From Streptomyces niger (GTDB lineage Bacteria; Actinomycetota; Actinomycetes; Streptomycetales; Streptomycetaceae), in NCBI RefSeq assembly GCF_000718305.1, contig NZ_JOFQ01000006.1, forward strand, positions 317,656 to 381,655: a stretch of 64,000 nt of DNA. The letters are read 5' to 3'. The notes beneath the pieces were generated by a model. It was not told the origin of the DNA. It was given only the letters and a program-made list of their open reading frames with translations, and did not search any database. Position 1 is the stretch's first letter; the number at the start of each line of letters is the position of its first letter. Position numbers and translations under genes: made by a program. This document shows positions 16,317-26,104 of this stretch, in pieces.

Positions 16317-17585
16317 TCAGGCATTGGGCGGCAGGTCGGTGCCGGCGCCCCGGCGGCGTACCGCGACCAGGTCCGTACGGACACCGTCGGCGTCCCGCGC
16401 CTCCGCCACCGCACCGGCGGGCACCGGCTCGGGTTCGGCGGCGGTCACCGGTTCCGGCTCGGCACCGCCGTCACCGCACGGCCCGCAGCCACCGCCCGCG
16501 GCCTCCTTGGCGTGCCCCCCGCAGCCGCCGCCCGCGGCCTCTTCGGCGTGCCCGCCGCAGCCGGCCGCGGCGAGCGCGTCGGCGCGGTGCGCGGGCAGCG
16601 TGGTGGTGTCCGTGCCCTCGACCTCGAACCCGGCGTCCGCGATCATCGCCAGGTCGTCCTTGCCGGCCTGGCCCTCACTGGTGAGGTAGTCGCCCAGGAA
16701 GATGGAGTTGGCCAGGTGCAGCGCGAGCGGCTGGAGGGTGCGCAGATGCACCTCGCGCCCGCCGGCGAGGCGTACCTCGACGTCCGGGCAGACGAAGCGG
16801 ACCATGGCCAGGATGCGCAGGGCGCGCTGGGGGGTGAGGTGCCACTCCTTGGCCAGCGGGGTGCCCTCGAAGGGGATCAGGAAGTTGACCGGCACCGAGT
16901 CCGGGTCCAGGTCGCGCAGCGAGAAGACCACGTCGACGAGGTCCTCGTCGGTCTCGCCCATGCCCGCGATCAGGCCGGAACACGCCGACATGCCCGCCGC
17001 CTGGGCCTGCTGCACGGTCGAGACCCGGTCCGCGTACGTATGAGTCGTCGTGATCTGTCCGTACTGCGCCTCGGACGTGTTGAGGTTGTGGTTGTACGCG
17101 TCGGCGCCCGCTTCCCGCAGCCGCGACGCCTGGCCGTCGGAGAGCAGACCCAGGCAGGCGCAGACCTCCACGCCCTCGTTCTGCTCCTTGATGGCCGAGA
17201 TCGTCTGCGAGACCCGGTCCACGTCCTTGTCCGTCGGCCCGCGGCCGCTCGCGACGAGGCAGACGCGCTTGGCGCCGCCCGCGACGCCGGCGGCGGCCGC
17301 CTTGGAGGCCTCGTCGGGCTTGAGCCAGGTGTACTTGAGGATCTCGGCCTTGGAGCCCAGCCGCTGGGAGCAGTACGAGCAGTCCTCGGGGCACAGGCCC
17401 GACTTCAGGTTGACCAGATAGTTCAGCTTCACCCGCCGCCCGAACCACTGGCGGCGGACCTTGCCCGCCGCCGCCACGACGTCGAGCAGCTCGTCATCGG
17501 ATGTCGCCAGTACGGCGAGTGCCTCTTCGCGGGTCGGCGACTCGCGTCGCAGGCCCTTCTCCACCAGAGCGTTCAGCAGGTCCAT
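16317..17585 (-). CDS. bioB: Biotin synthase BioB with Cys/His/Gly-rich C-terminal extension
   Basis: This radical-SAM enzyme inserts sulfur into dethiobiotin. The CxxxCxxC cluster ligands are C65, C69 and C72 ([13 protein letters not shown]), followed by the TIM-barrel core through about residue 330. The usual length is 320-350; here there are 422 residues. The extra tail (343-422) begins with two 12-residue repeats of the form CGGHAxEAAGGG and then CGPCGDGG, giving several Cys and His, before a Glu/Pro-rich end. The tail may bind metal or be disordered. It is the first gene of bioB-bioA-bioD, divergent from bioF. Confidence 0.95.
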   Translation of the reverse strand: MDLLNALVEKGLRRESPTREEALAVLATSDDELLDVVAAAGKVRRQWFGRRVKLNYLVNLKSGLCPEDCSYCSQRLGSKAEILKYTWLKPDEASKAAAAGVAGGAKRVCLVASGRGPTDKDVDRVSQTISAIKEQNEGVEVCACLGLLSDGQASRLREAGADAYNHNLNTSEAQYGQITTTHTYADRVSTVQQAQAAGMSACSGLIAGMGETDEDLVDVVFSLRDLDPDSVPVNFLIPFEGTPLAKEWHLTPQRALRILAMVRFVCPDVEVRLAGGREVHLRTLQPLALHLANSIFLGDYLTSEGQAGKDDLAMIADAGFEVEGTDTTTLPAHRADALAAAGCGGHAEEAAGGGCGGHAKEAAGGGCGPCGDGGAEPEPVTAAEPEPVPAGAVAEARDADGVRTDLVAVRRRGAGTDLPPNA

Positions 17586-17729
17586 GGCGAAGATCCTGGC
17601 CTACGGCACCGGCCGCGGCCAAGGAGGATTCCGACAACGCCGCAGGTTGGGGGTGTGTGTATTGCCACACCGTAGACAGGCGTAACGACCGCTAACGTCT
17701 ATCGACAGCCGACAAACCCGAGGATGCCG
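17586..17729. promoter_or_regulatory. Divergent bioB/bioF control region with inverted repeat
   Basis: GTAGAC (17672-17677) and GTCTAT (17697-17702) form a 5/6 inverted repeat spanning two direct TAACG repeats, midway between the divergent starts. Biotin repressor sites are expected in such a position. The sequence does not let me say whether BirA, BioQ or another protein binds. Confidence 0.4.
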
Positions 17730-18917
17730 ATGTCTGCCGAGCCCGCCGCCGTTCCGTCCGGTGACGACCCCTTCGAGTGGATCGACGAGGCGCGCGAGAA
17801 GCGCCGCAGGGCGGGGCTCGTACGGACCCTGACCCCCCGCCCGGCCGATTCCCCCCTGCTGGACCTGGCGAGCAACGACTACCTCGGGCTCGCCCGGCAT
17901 CCCGAGGTCACCCGCGCCGCCGCGGCCGCCGCGCACTGCTGGGGCGCCGGCGCGACCGGCTCCCGGCTGGTCACCGGTACCACGGAACTGCACGCCGGGC
18001 TCGAAGCGGAACTGGCCGAATACTGTGGTTTCGAAGCCGCTCTCGTGCTGTCTTCGGGGTACGCGGCCAACCTCGCGGCCGTCACCGCGCTCACCGGGCG
18101 CGGCTCGCTCGTCGTCTCCGACGCCGGGAACCACGCCTCGCTCATCGACGGCTGCCGGCTCTCCCGCGCCCGTACGGCCGTGGTCCCGCACAGCGACCCC
18201 GAGGCGGTACGCAAGACCCTCGATGCCGCGCGGGCCGAACCGGACCACGAGGGCCGCGCCGTGGTCGTCTCGGACTCCGTCTTCTCCGTGGACGGGGACG
18301 CCGCGCCGCTGGCCGCGTACGCCACCGCCTGCCGCGCGCACGGTGCCGCGCTGCTGGTGGACGACGCGCACGGGCTGGGCGTCCTGGGGGCGGGCGGGCG
18401 CGGTGCGTTGTGGGACGCGGGCCTGGCGGGGGACCGGGACGTGGTCGCCACCATGACGCTCTCCAAGTCCCTGGGCAGTCAGGGCGGTGCCGTGCTCGGC
18501 CCGGCGAAGGTCATCGAGCACCTGGTCAACACGGCCCGTACGTTCATCTTCGACACGGGGCTGGCGCCGGCGGCCGCCGGGGGCGCGCTCGCCGCGCTCC
18601 AACTGCTGCGTCGGGAGCCCGAGCGCGCGGGCCGGGCCCGGGCCGTGGCCCGTACGCTGCACCGGCGGCTGACGGCCGCGGGGCTCGCCGCGGCCCTCCC
18701 GGACGCCGCCGTCGTGTCCGTACGCGCGCCCTCGCCCGAACAGGCCGTGCGGTGGGCGGCGGACTGCCGCGCCGCGGGTCTGGCCGTGGGGTGTTTCCGC
18801 CCGCCGTCCGTTCCCGACGGCATTTCGCGGCTGCGGCTGACCGCCCGCGGGGATCTGACCGAGCAGCAGATGGACGAAGCGGTCGGCGCGATTCTTTCGA
18901 CCGCGCCGACCGCTTGA
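17730..18917 (+). CDS. bioF: 8-amino-7-oxononanoate synthase BioF
   Basis: About 395 residues. This alpha-oxoamine synthase condenses pimeloyl-ACP/CoA with L-Ala to give KAPA. The hallmarks are LDLASNDYLGLARHPEV near residue 45, GATGSRLVTGTTELH, the PLP-stacking GNHASLIDGCRLS, DDAHGLGVLG with the pyridine-N Asp, and the PLP Lys in MTLSKSLGSQGG. ATG 17730 has GAGG 6 nt upstream; ATG 17724 is in frame but too close to it. It supplies the substrate for the divergent bioA. Confidence 0.93.
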   Translation: MSAEPAAVPSGDDPFEWIDEAREKRRRAGLVRTLTPRPADSPLLDLASNDYLGLARHPEVTRAAAAAAHCWGAGATGSRLVTGTTELHAGLEAELAEYCGFEAALVLSSGYAANLAAVTALTGRGSLVVSDAGNHASLIDGCRLSRARTAVVPHSDPEAVRKTLDAARAEPDHEGRAVVVSDSVFSVDGDAAPLAAYATACRAHGAALLVDDAHGLGVLGAGGRGALWDAGLAGDRDVVATMTLSKSLGSQGGAVLGPAKVIEHLVNTARTFIFDTGLAPAAAGGALAALQLLRREPERAGRARAVARTLHRRLTAAGLAAALPDAAVVSVRAPSPEQAVRWAADCRAAGLAVGCFRPPSVPDGISRLRLTARGDLTEQQMDEAVGAILSTAPTA

Positions 18918-18980
18918 ACTATTTTCCCGGAACCGGTCGCCGAATTTTATTCTTGAACCGGTTTTCCGAAGGTGTCCGGA

Positions 18981-19217
18981 TCAACCCGCCTTTGTGGGCT
19001 CACCGGTGTGCAGGGCGTCGACAAAAGCCCGCCACACGGGGGCCGCGAAGAGCAACGCGGGCCCCGAAATGTCCTTCGAGTCGCGCACGGCGAGAGTTTC
19101 ACCGTTGACCCGGGCGGTCTCGACGCAGTTGTTCATTCCCGTACTGCGCGTGCTGCGCACCCAGCACACGCCCGTAAGGGCGGTGCTGGCGGGTACGTAC
19201 CGCGGCGATGCCGTCAT
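18981..19217 (-). CDS. DUF397-domain small protein
   Basis: This 78-residue protein has the DUF397 pattern: NNCVETARVNGETLAVRDSK followed by GPALLFAAPVWRAFV. Such proteins are the small partners of DUF5753 XRE regulators in Streptomyces (bldB/whiJ-type systems). It sits 35 nt downstream of the XRE gene with its own AGGAGG RBS. It may act as an antagonist or ligand for the regulator; this is inference from the family. Confidence 0.88.
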   Translation of the reverse strand: MTASPRYVPASTALTGVCWVRSTRSTGMNNCVETARVNGETLAVRDSKDISGPALLFAAPVWRAFVDALHTGEPTKAG

Positions 19218-19252
19218 GATGGAGCCTCCTCAACGCGCCCAGACCAGGCCAC

Positions 19253-20125
19253 TCAGCCGTCTGCGATCTGGGCAATCAAAGCCGATGATTCCTCGCATGA
19301 GAGGGCGTGCCCCCGCAGCGTGTCGAATGCATCGCTGTACGCCCTGAGGTCCTCTTTGCGTTCGAGGTAGAGGCTACTCGTCAAATGGTCGAGAACCACC
19401 ACATCCAAGTCAGCAATGAGCGGAAAGGAGAAGATAACGAAAGGGCCGGTGATGCCGATGTGGACACCGGCCGCAAACGTCATCACCTGCAGCCGCACGT
19501 GCGGCAGTTCCATGACCTCCAGCAGATGCCGCAATTGGGCCTTCATCACCTCCGGACCACCCGCCGGACGGCGTAGGACGGCCTCGTCCAACACGGCTGA
19601 AATGTTCAGTGGAGCATCCCCGTGCAGCACGTTCTGACGCTCCATGCGGACATCGACCAGCGCATCGATCCTGCTCTGCGGCAGGTCGGCCAGCGCAGCC
19701 CGGGTGACCGCACGCGCGTAGTCCGCGGTCTGCAGCAGACCCGGTACCACCGTCGTCTCCAGCGTCCGCGCATGCGAGGCGCCGGCCTCCAGGCTGATGA
19801 AGTCGCGGTACGCCGGCGGCAGCAGATCGCGGTAGGTGTGCCACCAGCCCCGTCCCGCGTCCCCTCCGCCCCCGACGCCCGCGTCCTGGCCGCACAGCGC
19901 GGCCAGCAACGTACGGGACTCCTCGTCGCGCACGTCGTACGCGTCCAGCAGCCGTTCCACGTCGGCCGGACGCACTCCGCTCCGGCCGGTCTCTATCCGG
20001 CTCACCTTCGACTGATGCCACCCCACAAGACGGGCGGCCTCGCCACTGGTGAGCCCGGCCAGATTCCGACGGCGCCTCAACTCAGCACCGAGCTTGCGAC
20101 GGCGCACTGCGGGACCGTGGTGCAT
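19253..20125 (-). CDS. XRE-family regulator with DUF5753 domain (WhiJ-like)
   Basis: This 290-residue protein has an HTH_31/XRE domain at residues 9-66 (LGAELRRRRNLAGLTSGEAA, then WHQSKVSRIETGRSG) and a DUF5753 domain (about 100-285: YRDFISLEAGASHARTLETT, VPGLLQTADYARAV, MERQNVL). ATG 20125 follows GAGGAGGG. It is co-oriented with the DUF397 gene and divergent from the HATPase gene, the standard three-gene developmental regulator module of Streptomyces. It probably binds the AT-rich palindrome in the divergent gap. Confidence 0.92.
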   Translation of the reverse strand: MHHGPAVRRRKLGAELRRRRNLAGLTSGEAARLVGWHQSKVSRIETGRSGVRPADVERLLDAYDVRDEESRTLLAALCGQDAGVGGGGDAGRGWWHTYRDLLPPAYRDFISLEAGASHARTLETTVVPGLLQTADYARAVTRAALADLPQSRIDALVDVRMERQNVLHGDAPLNISAVLDEAVLRRPAGGPEVMKAQLRHLLEVMELPHVRLQVMTFAAGVHIGITGPFVIFSFPLIADLDVVVLDHLTSSLYLERKEDLRAYSDAFDTLRGHALSCEESSALIAQIADG

Positions 20126-20159
20126 GAACCCTCCTCACGGATAACCGCGACTCGTCATA

Positions 20160-20245
20160 ACTGACACCGATGCGTCAGTGTGCCGCCCAAATACGGTCTC
20201 GCGTAGCAGAGTTCACCGCTTCGAGCGACAGATATATGCATATCT
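20160..20245. promoter_or_regulatory. Divergent control region with two palindromes
   Basis: ACTGAC/GTCAGT with an 8-nt spacer (20160-20179) and AGATAT/ATATCT with a 4-nt centre (20230-20245) lie between the XRE and HATPase genes. The second is AT-only in a 72 percent GC genome, which makes chance less likely. They are candidate operators for the XRE protein. Confidence 0.45.
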
Positions 20246-20381
20246 TGGTGGATGGCTCACGACAGGGGCAGCATGAGTGGCAGTCTGGCGCAAAGCAGCG
20301 ACGCGGGGCCGATTTTCGGACCTGATCATGCCGCTGCCCAGCGGTAAGACGGCCACGGGTGGGAAAGGGACGGGCGCGGCG

Positions 20382-20846
20382 ATGGCAGATCACCAGGAAG
20401 CATCACTGACCCTGCCGAGCGCGCCGGAGTCCGTACCAACGGCGCGCAGATACGTTACTGAAGTCCTCAACGAGTGGGACGAAGCGGGTGGCGCGGAGCG
20501 CGCCGGTCTCCTGGACGCCGTACTGCTCATCGTCTCCGAGCTGACCACGAACGCCGTGGTCCACACCCTCGGCCGGTCCCCGGCCTTCACCGTCGTCCTC
20601 CACCTGGACCGGCACGAATCCCTGCACATCGGCGTCACGGACAGCCATCCCCGTATGCCGCGCCGGCTCCCGGCCGCCGTCCAGCAGGACAACGGCCGCG
20701 GCCTGGTCATCATCCGCACCCTCGTCGCGGAATCCGGCGGGAAGATCACCGTCGAACCGTCCGACGTCGGCGGCAAGACGGTCTGGGTCGCCCTCCCCTG
20801 GCCGACCCCCGCCCCTCGGGCCGCTCCCCGCGAAGCGAAGGCCTGA
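20382..20846 (+). CDS. HATPase_c serine-kinase-like regulator (anti-sigma factor type)
   Basis: About 154 residues. This GHKL ATPase of the SpoIIAB/RsbW class has the N-box LLIVSELTTNAVVHT (E/N for Mg-ATP), the G1 block LHIGVTDSHPRMP and the G2 block NGRGLVIIRTLV. ATG 20382 begins MADHQEASLTLPS, the form seen in other Streptomyces; the open frame to 20277 is upstream noise. It is the third member of the XRE-DUF397-HATPase module, and no sigma factor is adjacent. Confidence 0.9.
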   Translation: MADHQEASLTLPSAPESVPTARRYVTEVLNEWDEAGGAERAGLLDAVLLIVSELTTNAVVHTLGRSPAFTVVLHLDRHESLHIGVTDSHPRMPRRLPAAVQQDNGRGLVIIRTLVAESGGKITVEPSDVGGKTVWVALPWPTPAPRAAPREAKA

Positions 20847-21173
20847 GTGACCACCGCCAATGCGGCCGAGATCATTCGCCGCGGCCCGCCGTGGGCCGGC
20901 GGACCGGCCGACGCTCCGTATGGTGGGCCGGCGTGGGCGCCCCTGATCGCGGAGGTCCGCACCCTCGTGCCCACGCGCAGGCAGGCGGCGGGCTCATACG
21001 CCTTGCGGGACCGTCGTGCGGGCCGCCGGGCCGAGGAGTTCGGAGAACTGCGGACGGCGGTGCGGCCCCTGTTCCTTTCCGATGTACTGGACGCGGTCGC
21101 CGCGGTCCATTCACCACAGCACTCGAAACCCGACTCCCGGGCGCACTGCTGGCTTTCCAGATGTCCCCGTTGA
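20847..21173 (+). CDS. Hypothetical protein directly after HATPase gene
   Basis: A GTG immediately follows the HATPase stop (TGA GTG), opening 108 codons with good third-position GC for the first 80 or so. No family is recognised. The last 25 codons are antisense to DUF4328-like sequence, so the 3' end may be a chance extension after a rearrangement. Confidence 0.35.
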   Translation: MTTANAAEIIRRGPPWAGGPADAPYGGPAWAPLIAEVRTLVPTRRQAAGSYALRDRRAGRRAEEFGELRTAVRPLFLSDVLDAVAAVHSPQHSKPDSRAHCWLSRCPR

Positions 21174-21270
21174 TCCTGGTGCGGTGGAACCAGACGATGA
21201 ACACCACCGCGGCCACCGGCAGTACCTGAACGGAGAGGCTGCGGTAAAACGCATAATTCTCGTCCGACAC
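21136..21270 (-). pseudogene. DUF4328-like membrane protein fragment
   Basis: About 45 codons encode YRSLSVQVLPVAAVVFIVWF followed by HRTRINGDIWK, which resembles the transmembrane-helix plus WFHR.R.N motif of DUF4328 membrane proteins. No further homologous sequence lies on either side. It is read as a remnant. Confidence 0.35.
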
Positions 21271-21500
21271 CGTCGCAGCCGCCGCCCGACGGACCGGCGA
21301 AACAAGCGCCCCGGCCCTTCCGCCGCCTTCCGTGACCCTGCCCCCGGAAAATGCGCATCAGGCGACCGACGTGCGTGCTGAGGGGGGCCGGCAAGGTCCG
21401 GCCCGGAGCGGTGAGTTCGTACTCGCCTCAGGGTGGAAGCCTCAGGGTGGAAGCCCCGAGGAGGCGTCGCGGTCGGCTCCCCGGGGCTCCTCAGGAGCGG

Positions 21501-22061
21501 TTACGCGCGGCCGTACCAGACGCTTCGGGTCCAGATGCGTTCCTTGCGGACCGAGGCGCCGGGCTTGGGGGCGTGCCAGATGCGGCCCTTCCCGGCGTAG
21601 ATGCCGACGTGGTACACCGTGCCGCCGGCGTGGAAGAAGACCAGGTCACCCCGCTTCCGTGCGGAGGCGCTGATGTGCCGGACGTGGCGGTACTGGGAAT
21701 CCGCGGTACGCGGCAGCCGCTTGCCGGCGCGCTTGAACGCGTACTGCGTCAGCCCCGAGCAGTCGAAGCTGCGTGGGCCCGTGGCTCCCCAACGGTACGG
21801 GGAGCCCTTCTTCGACGCCGCGATGCGCAGCGCCCTGTGGCCGGAGCCCGACGAGACCGCCGACACCGCTGTCATGGCGGTCGTCGTGGTCGTCGTGGAC
21901 GCCGTCACGGAGACCGGGGCGGCTGCCGCCGTGGCGCCCTCCGTGCTGCCGGGGATCAGGCCCCCACCTCCCACCAGTGCCAGCGTGAGCACCGAAACCG
22001 CCGCGGCACGGGACACCAGGGCGGGCACACCAGAAGCAGGATGATGATCGCGCGCAGACAT
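21501..22061 (-). CDS. Secreted NlpC/P60 cell-wall hydrolase
   Basis: About 186 residues with a signal peptide in the first 40 or so (basic start, hydrophobic AAAVSVLTLALVGGGGL), a Thr-rich linker (TASTTTTTTAM) and an NlpC/P60 domain with catalytic C101 (FDCSGLTQYAF) and H151 (GTVYHVGIYAGKG). It should cleave peptidoglycan stem peptides outside the cell. ATG 22061 has a GGAG RBS. The leader at 22073-22239 looks like a c-di-AMP riboswitch, the usual control of Streptomyces wall hydrolases and Rpfs. Confidence 0.92.
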   Translation of the reverse strand: MSARDHHPASGVPALVSRAAAVSVLTLALVGGGGLIPGSTEGATAAAAPVSVTASTTTTTTAMTAVSAVSSGSGHRALRIAASKKGSPYRWGATGPRSFDCSGLTQYAFKRAGKRLPRTADSQYRHVRHISASARKRGDLVFFHAGGTVYHVGIYAGKGRIWHAPKPGASVRKERIWTRSVWYGRA

Positions 22062-22072
22062 GCGCACTCCTT

Positions 22073-22239
22073 CGTCAGCCGCCTGCGAAGGAAGACCTGT
22101 CGGGTTCGGGCAGGCGAAGATGCCCGGCCGGACGTACGCCACCGCAAGGTGGCACCGGCTTCACCCCAAGGGACCGCCGGCCGCTTCCGCAGCCGGCCGG
22201 TGGCCCCGTCGTGCTCGGGTCCTCCGCTCCTGCCGATCC
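22073..22239 (-). promoter_or_regulatory. Cyclic di-AMP riboswitch (ydaO/yuaA class)
   Basis: Read on the minus strand, the region contains GGAGCGGAGGACCC, then CCTTGGGGTGAA, a variable stem (CCACCTTGCGGTGG), CCGAACCCGACAGGTC and CGCAGGCGGCTGACGAAGGAG, in that order. These match the conserved blocks of the Streptomyces ydaO-type RNA that I know from rpf and NlpC leaders. In these genes binding of c-di-AMP turns expression off. It ends at the RBS of the NlpC/P60 gene. Confidence 0.8.
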
Positions 22240-22594
22240 AGGTGTATCGACCAGACGCCCGGGTACGGCGGCAGGATTAGGCGTCCGCCCGGACCGCCCC
22301 GCCGCTGTGGCGGGGGCTTGTCGTCAAAAGGATCGTTCCGCAAGGCACCGGTGTAGCCGGAGTGAACATTCCTGGTGTGAGGGTCGTCACGCTTGATCCA
22401 TTCGGGTGGACAGGCCCGTTGCGTCGAGCGGACCGAACGCCGTACGCACCCCCGCACCGGCGCTGTCGTACGGTCTGCAAGTCGACATGTCGGCGTAGCG
22501 CGCAAGTCGAGTCCCGCACCCGTCGCATCCGCCGGCACCCCATCGGGCGGAGTCCGATCGGGTGCCGGGCCCCGTACGGAAGGGAATCGTCCCG
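22240..22594. other. 355-bp region between riboswitch and ClpP operon
   Basis: This region holds the promoter for the riboswitch-controlled hydrolase and the 3' flank of the ClpP operon. No gene is supported: frames on both strands have random third positions. No strong hairpin was seen. Confidence 0.4.
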
Positions 22595-22909
22595 TCATTC
22601 CTCAGCAGGCGGCGGGACGGCGACGAGACCGGCCCGCCGCTCCCCGTCCAGCACACGCAGCGCACGGGTGAGGGTGTCGGCGTGCAGCTCCGTCTCGCCG
22701 CGCTCGTGCATCAGGGCCAGTGCGTCCCGCAGCTCCGTGGCCCGGCCGACCAACGCCTGCGCGGCCCGCAGCCCCCGGTACGTGCCGTCGCCGCGTACCG
22801 GGTTGATCCGTCCCAGCAGGTCCAGGACGTGCAGATAGCTGTCGATGAAGGCGCCTTCGGCCCGGGTCAGCGCGGGCAGCGGCGGCAGCTCGGGAGGGAG
22901 AGCGGCCAT
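22595..22909 (-). CDS. Small hypothetical protein cotranscribed with clpP
   Basis: This 104-residue, largely helical protein (AEGAFIDSYLHVLDLLGRIN, LRAAQALVGRATELRDALAL) has a Pro-rich N-terminus. Its ATG is 4 nt after the clpP stop, with the GAGGTGAGGGA RBS inside the clpP end. No domain is recognised. The tight coupling suggests a partner or regulator of this ClpP, which is inference. Confidence 0.7.
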   Translation of the reverse strand: MAALPPELPPLPALTRAEGAFIDSYLHVLDLLGRINPVRGDGTYRGLRAAQALVGRATELRDALALMHERGETELHADTLTRALRVLDGERRAGLVAVPPPAEE

Positions 22910-22913
22910 TCCC

Positions 22914-23561
22914 TCACCTCGCGCCCCGAGCCGTACCGGAGCCGCCGGCCGACGTCTTGCGGCCGCGGGTGAGGCCGTCGATCAGCCCGTACGCCACGGC
23001 CTCCTGCGCGTCGAGGATCTTGTCGCGCTCGATGTCGGCGGCGATCTGGTCGCGCGATCGGCCGGTGTGTCGGGCGAGCAGCTCCTCCAGCAGGGCGCGG
23101 GTGCGGAGCAGTTCGCGGGCTTGCAGGTCCAGGTCGGTGATCTGGCCCTCGACCGGTTCGCTGAAGGACGGCTGGTGGATGAGGACGCGCGCGCCGGGGA
23201 GGGCGAGGCGGCGACCGGGCTGACCGGCGGCGAGCAGGACGGCGGCGGCCGAGGCGGCCTGGCCGAGGCAGACCGTCTCGATGGGGCTGGTGACGAACTG
23301 CATCGTGTCGTAGATCGCGGTCATCGCGGTGAAGGAGCCGCCGGGGGAGTTGATGTAGAGGGAGATGGCCTGGTCGGGCGCGGCGTGTTCGAGGTGGATC
23401 AGCTGCGCCATCACGTCGTTGGCCGCGGTGTCGTCGATCGGGGTGCCGAGGAAGACGATGCGCTCGTCGAGCAGCTTGGAGTACGGGTCGAGCGTGCGGG
23501 TGCCCTGCGTCGTGCGCTCGGTGAACTCCGGAAGGACGTAGCGGGCCGTGGGTTCGAGCAT
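22914..23561 (-). CDS. clpP: ATP-dependent Clp protease proteolytic subunit
   Basis: This 215-residue protein has the ClpP triad S104 ([10 protein letters not shown]), H129 (VLIHQPSF) and D176 ([10 protein letters not shown]). The nucleophile motif is GQAAS rather than the housekeeping GMAAS, as in some accessory ClpPs of actinomycetes. The substrate-strand glycine motif NSPGGS is present. GAGGAGGAG precedes ATG 23561. It is divergent from an antitoxin gene. Clp proteases commonly degrade antitoxins, so the adjacency may be meaningful. Confidence 0.93.
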   Translation of the reverse strand: MLEPTARYVLPEFTERTTQGTRTLDPYSKLLDERIVFLGTPIDDTAANDVMAQLIHLEHAAPDQAISLYINSPGGSFTAMTAIYDTMQFVTSPIETVCLGQAASAAAVLLAAGQPGRRLALPGARVLIHQPSFSEPVEGQITDLDLQARELLRTRALLEELLARHTGRSRDQIAADIERDKILDAQEAVAYGLIDGLTRGRKTSAGGSGTARGAR

Positions 23562-23591
23562 GAGGGCTCCTCCTCTGTTCGTTTGTAAAAA

Positions 23592-23608
23592 ATGTACAGG
23601 ACGTACAT
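23592..23608. promoter_or_regulatory. Palindromic operator ATGTAC-N5-GTACAT
   Basis: A perfect 6+6 inverted repeat with a TGTACA hexamer sits 19 bp before the Phd/YefM antitoxin start, in the 65-bp divergent gap with clpP. TGTACA is the core of known YefM-family operators, so autoregulation is likely and clpP could be co-regulated. Confidence 0.6.
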
Positions 23609-23626
23609 CCCGTTAGAATGGGGAGC

Positions 23627-23941
23627 ATGACCTACGAGATTCCGGTGACGCAAGCCCGGGCGGAGCTCGCGGATTTGATCAACCGCGTCGTGTACGGCTC
23701 CGAGCGCGTGGTCGTCACGCGCCACGGCAAGCCCTTGGCGGCGCTGGTTTCGGCGGCTGACCTGCAGAGGCTCGAAGAGCTCGACCGCGCGGAAGCGGGT
23801 GCCGAGGAGGAGGTCATCAGCACCGTCTCCGCGGTCCGGCAGCTGCCGGCGTCCGCTGCGGGCGAACGGCGCCGGTTCGGTATCGCCGCGGAACACCGCG
23901 GCCCGGCCGCCGGGGATCGGCGACCGGGCCACGAGAAGTGA
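23627..23941 (+). CDS. Phd/YefM-family antitoxin, apparently without a toxin partner
   Basis: This 104-residue protein has an N-terminal Phd/YefM fold (EIPVTQARAELADLINRVVY, VVVTRHGKPLAALVS, LQRLEEL), normally a DNA-binding dimer, and a long disordered Arg/Ala-rich tail instead of a toxin-binding helix. ATG 23627 follows GGGGAGC. No RelE/YoeB, Doc or PIN toxin frame follows: the next 140 bp is a tandem repeat ending a convergent gene. It may be a solitary regulator. Confidence 0.8.
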   Translation: MTYEIPVTQARAELADLINRVVYGSERVVVTRHGKPLAALVSAADLQRLEELDRAEAGAEEEVISTVSAVRQLPASAAGERRRFGIAAEHRGPAAGDRRPGHEK

Positions 23942-23982
23942 GACGGGTCAGCTGCTGAGCCGGCCCTGCGGGAGGGCGGGCT

Positions 23983-25472
<1,490 letters not shown>

Positions 25473-25775
25473 ATGCAACTGACTCCGCATGAACAAGAAC
25501 GGCTGATGATTCATGTCGCGGCGGACGTTGCCGAAAAGCGCCGGGCCCGCGGCGTACGGCTCAACCACCCCGAAGCCATTGCCCTGCTGACCGTGCACAT
25601 CCTGGAAGGCGCACGCGACGGCCGGACGGTCGCCGAACTCATGTCCTCCGGGCGCAAGGTGCTCACCCGGGACGACGTCATGGAGGGCGTTCCCGAGATG
25701 ATCCACGACGTCCAGGTCGAGGCGACCTTCCCGGACGGCACCAAGCTCGTCACCGTCCACGACCCCATCAGCTGA
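25473..25775 (+). CDS. ureA: Urease subunit gamma UreA
   Basis: This 100-residue protein matches Ure[21 protein letters not shown] at the start, [15 protein letters not shown], and the C-terminal [20 protein letters not shown]. It is the structural subunit of the cytoplasmic nickel urease that hydrolyses urea to ammonia and carbamate. ATG 25473 with a GAGGTGG RBS is chosen over an in-frame start at 25440. It is the first gene of ureABCFGD, 17 nt before ureB. Confidence 0.96.
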   Translation: MQLTPHEQERLMIHVAADVAEKRRARGVRLNHPEAIALLTVHILEGARDGRTVAELMSSGRKVLTRDDVMEGVPEMIHDVQVEATFPDGTKLVTVHDPIS

Positions 25776-25792
25776 CCCAGGGAGAACCGAAG

Positions 25793-26104
25793 ATGATCCC
25801 GGGACAGATCGTCTACGCGGACGAGCCGGTGCGCCTCAACGAGGGCCTGCCCATCACCCGCATGACCGTCCTGAACATCGCCGACCGCCCCGTGCAGGTC
25901 GGCTCGCACTACCACTTCGCCGAGGCCAACCCCGGCCTCGACTTCGACCGTGCGGCCGCGCACGGCAAGCACCTGAACGTCCCCGCCGGCTCGGCCGTGC
26001 GCTTCGAGCCCGGTATCCCCACCGAGGTCGAACTCGTGCCCCTCGGGGGCAAGCGGATCGTCGCGGGCCTGCGTGGCGAGACCGGAGGCACCCTCGATGG
26101 CTGA
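25793..26104 (+). CDS. ureB: Urease subunit beta UreB
   Basis: This 103-residue protein has the canonical UreB start [18 protein letters not shown] and the block [18 protein letters not shown], which is diagnostic. It packs with UreA and UreC in the (ABC)3 urease. Its end overlaps the ureC start by 8 nt, so the two are translationally coupled. A GGGAGAACC RBS lies before ATG 25793. Confidence 0.96.
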   Translation: MIPGQIVYADEPVRLNEGLPITRMTVLNIADRPVQVGSHYHFAEANPGLDFDRAAAHGKHLNVPAGSAVRFEPGIPTEVELVPLGGKRIVAGLRGETGGTLDG

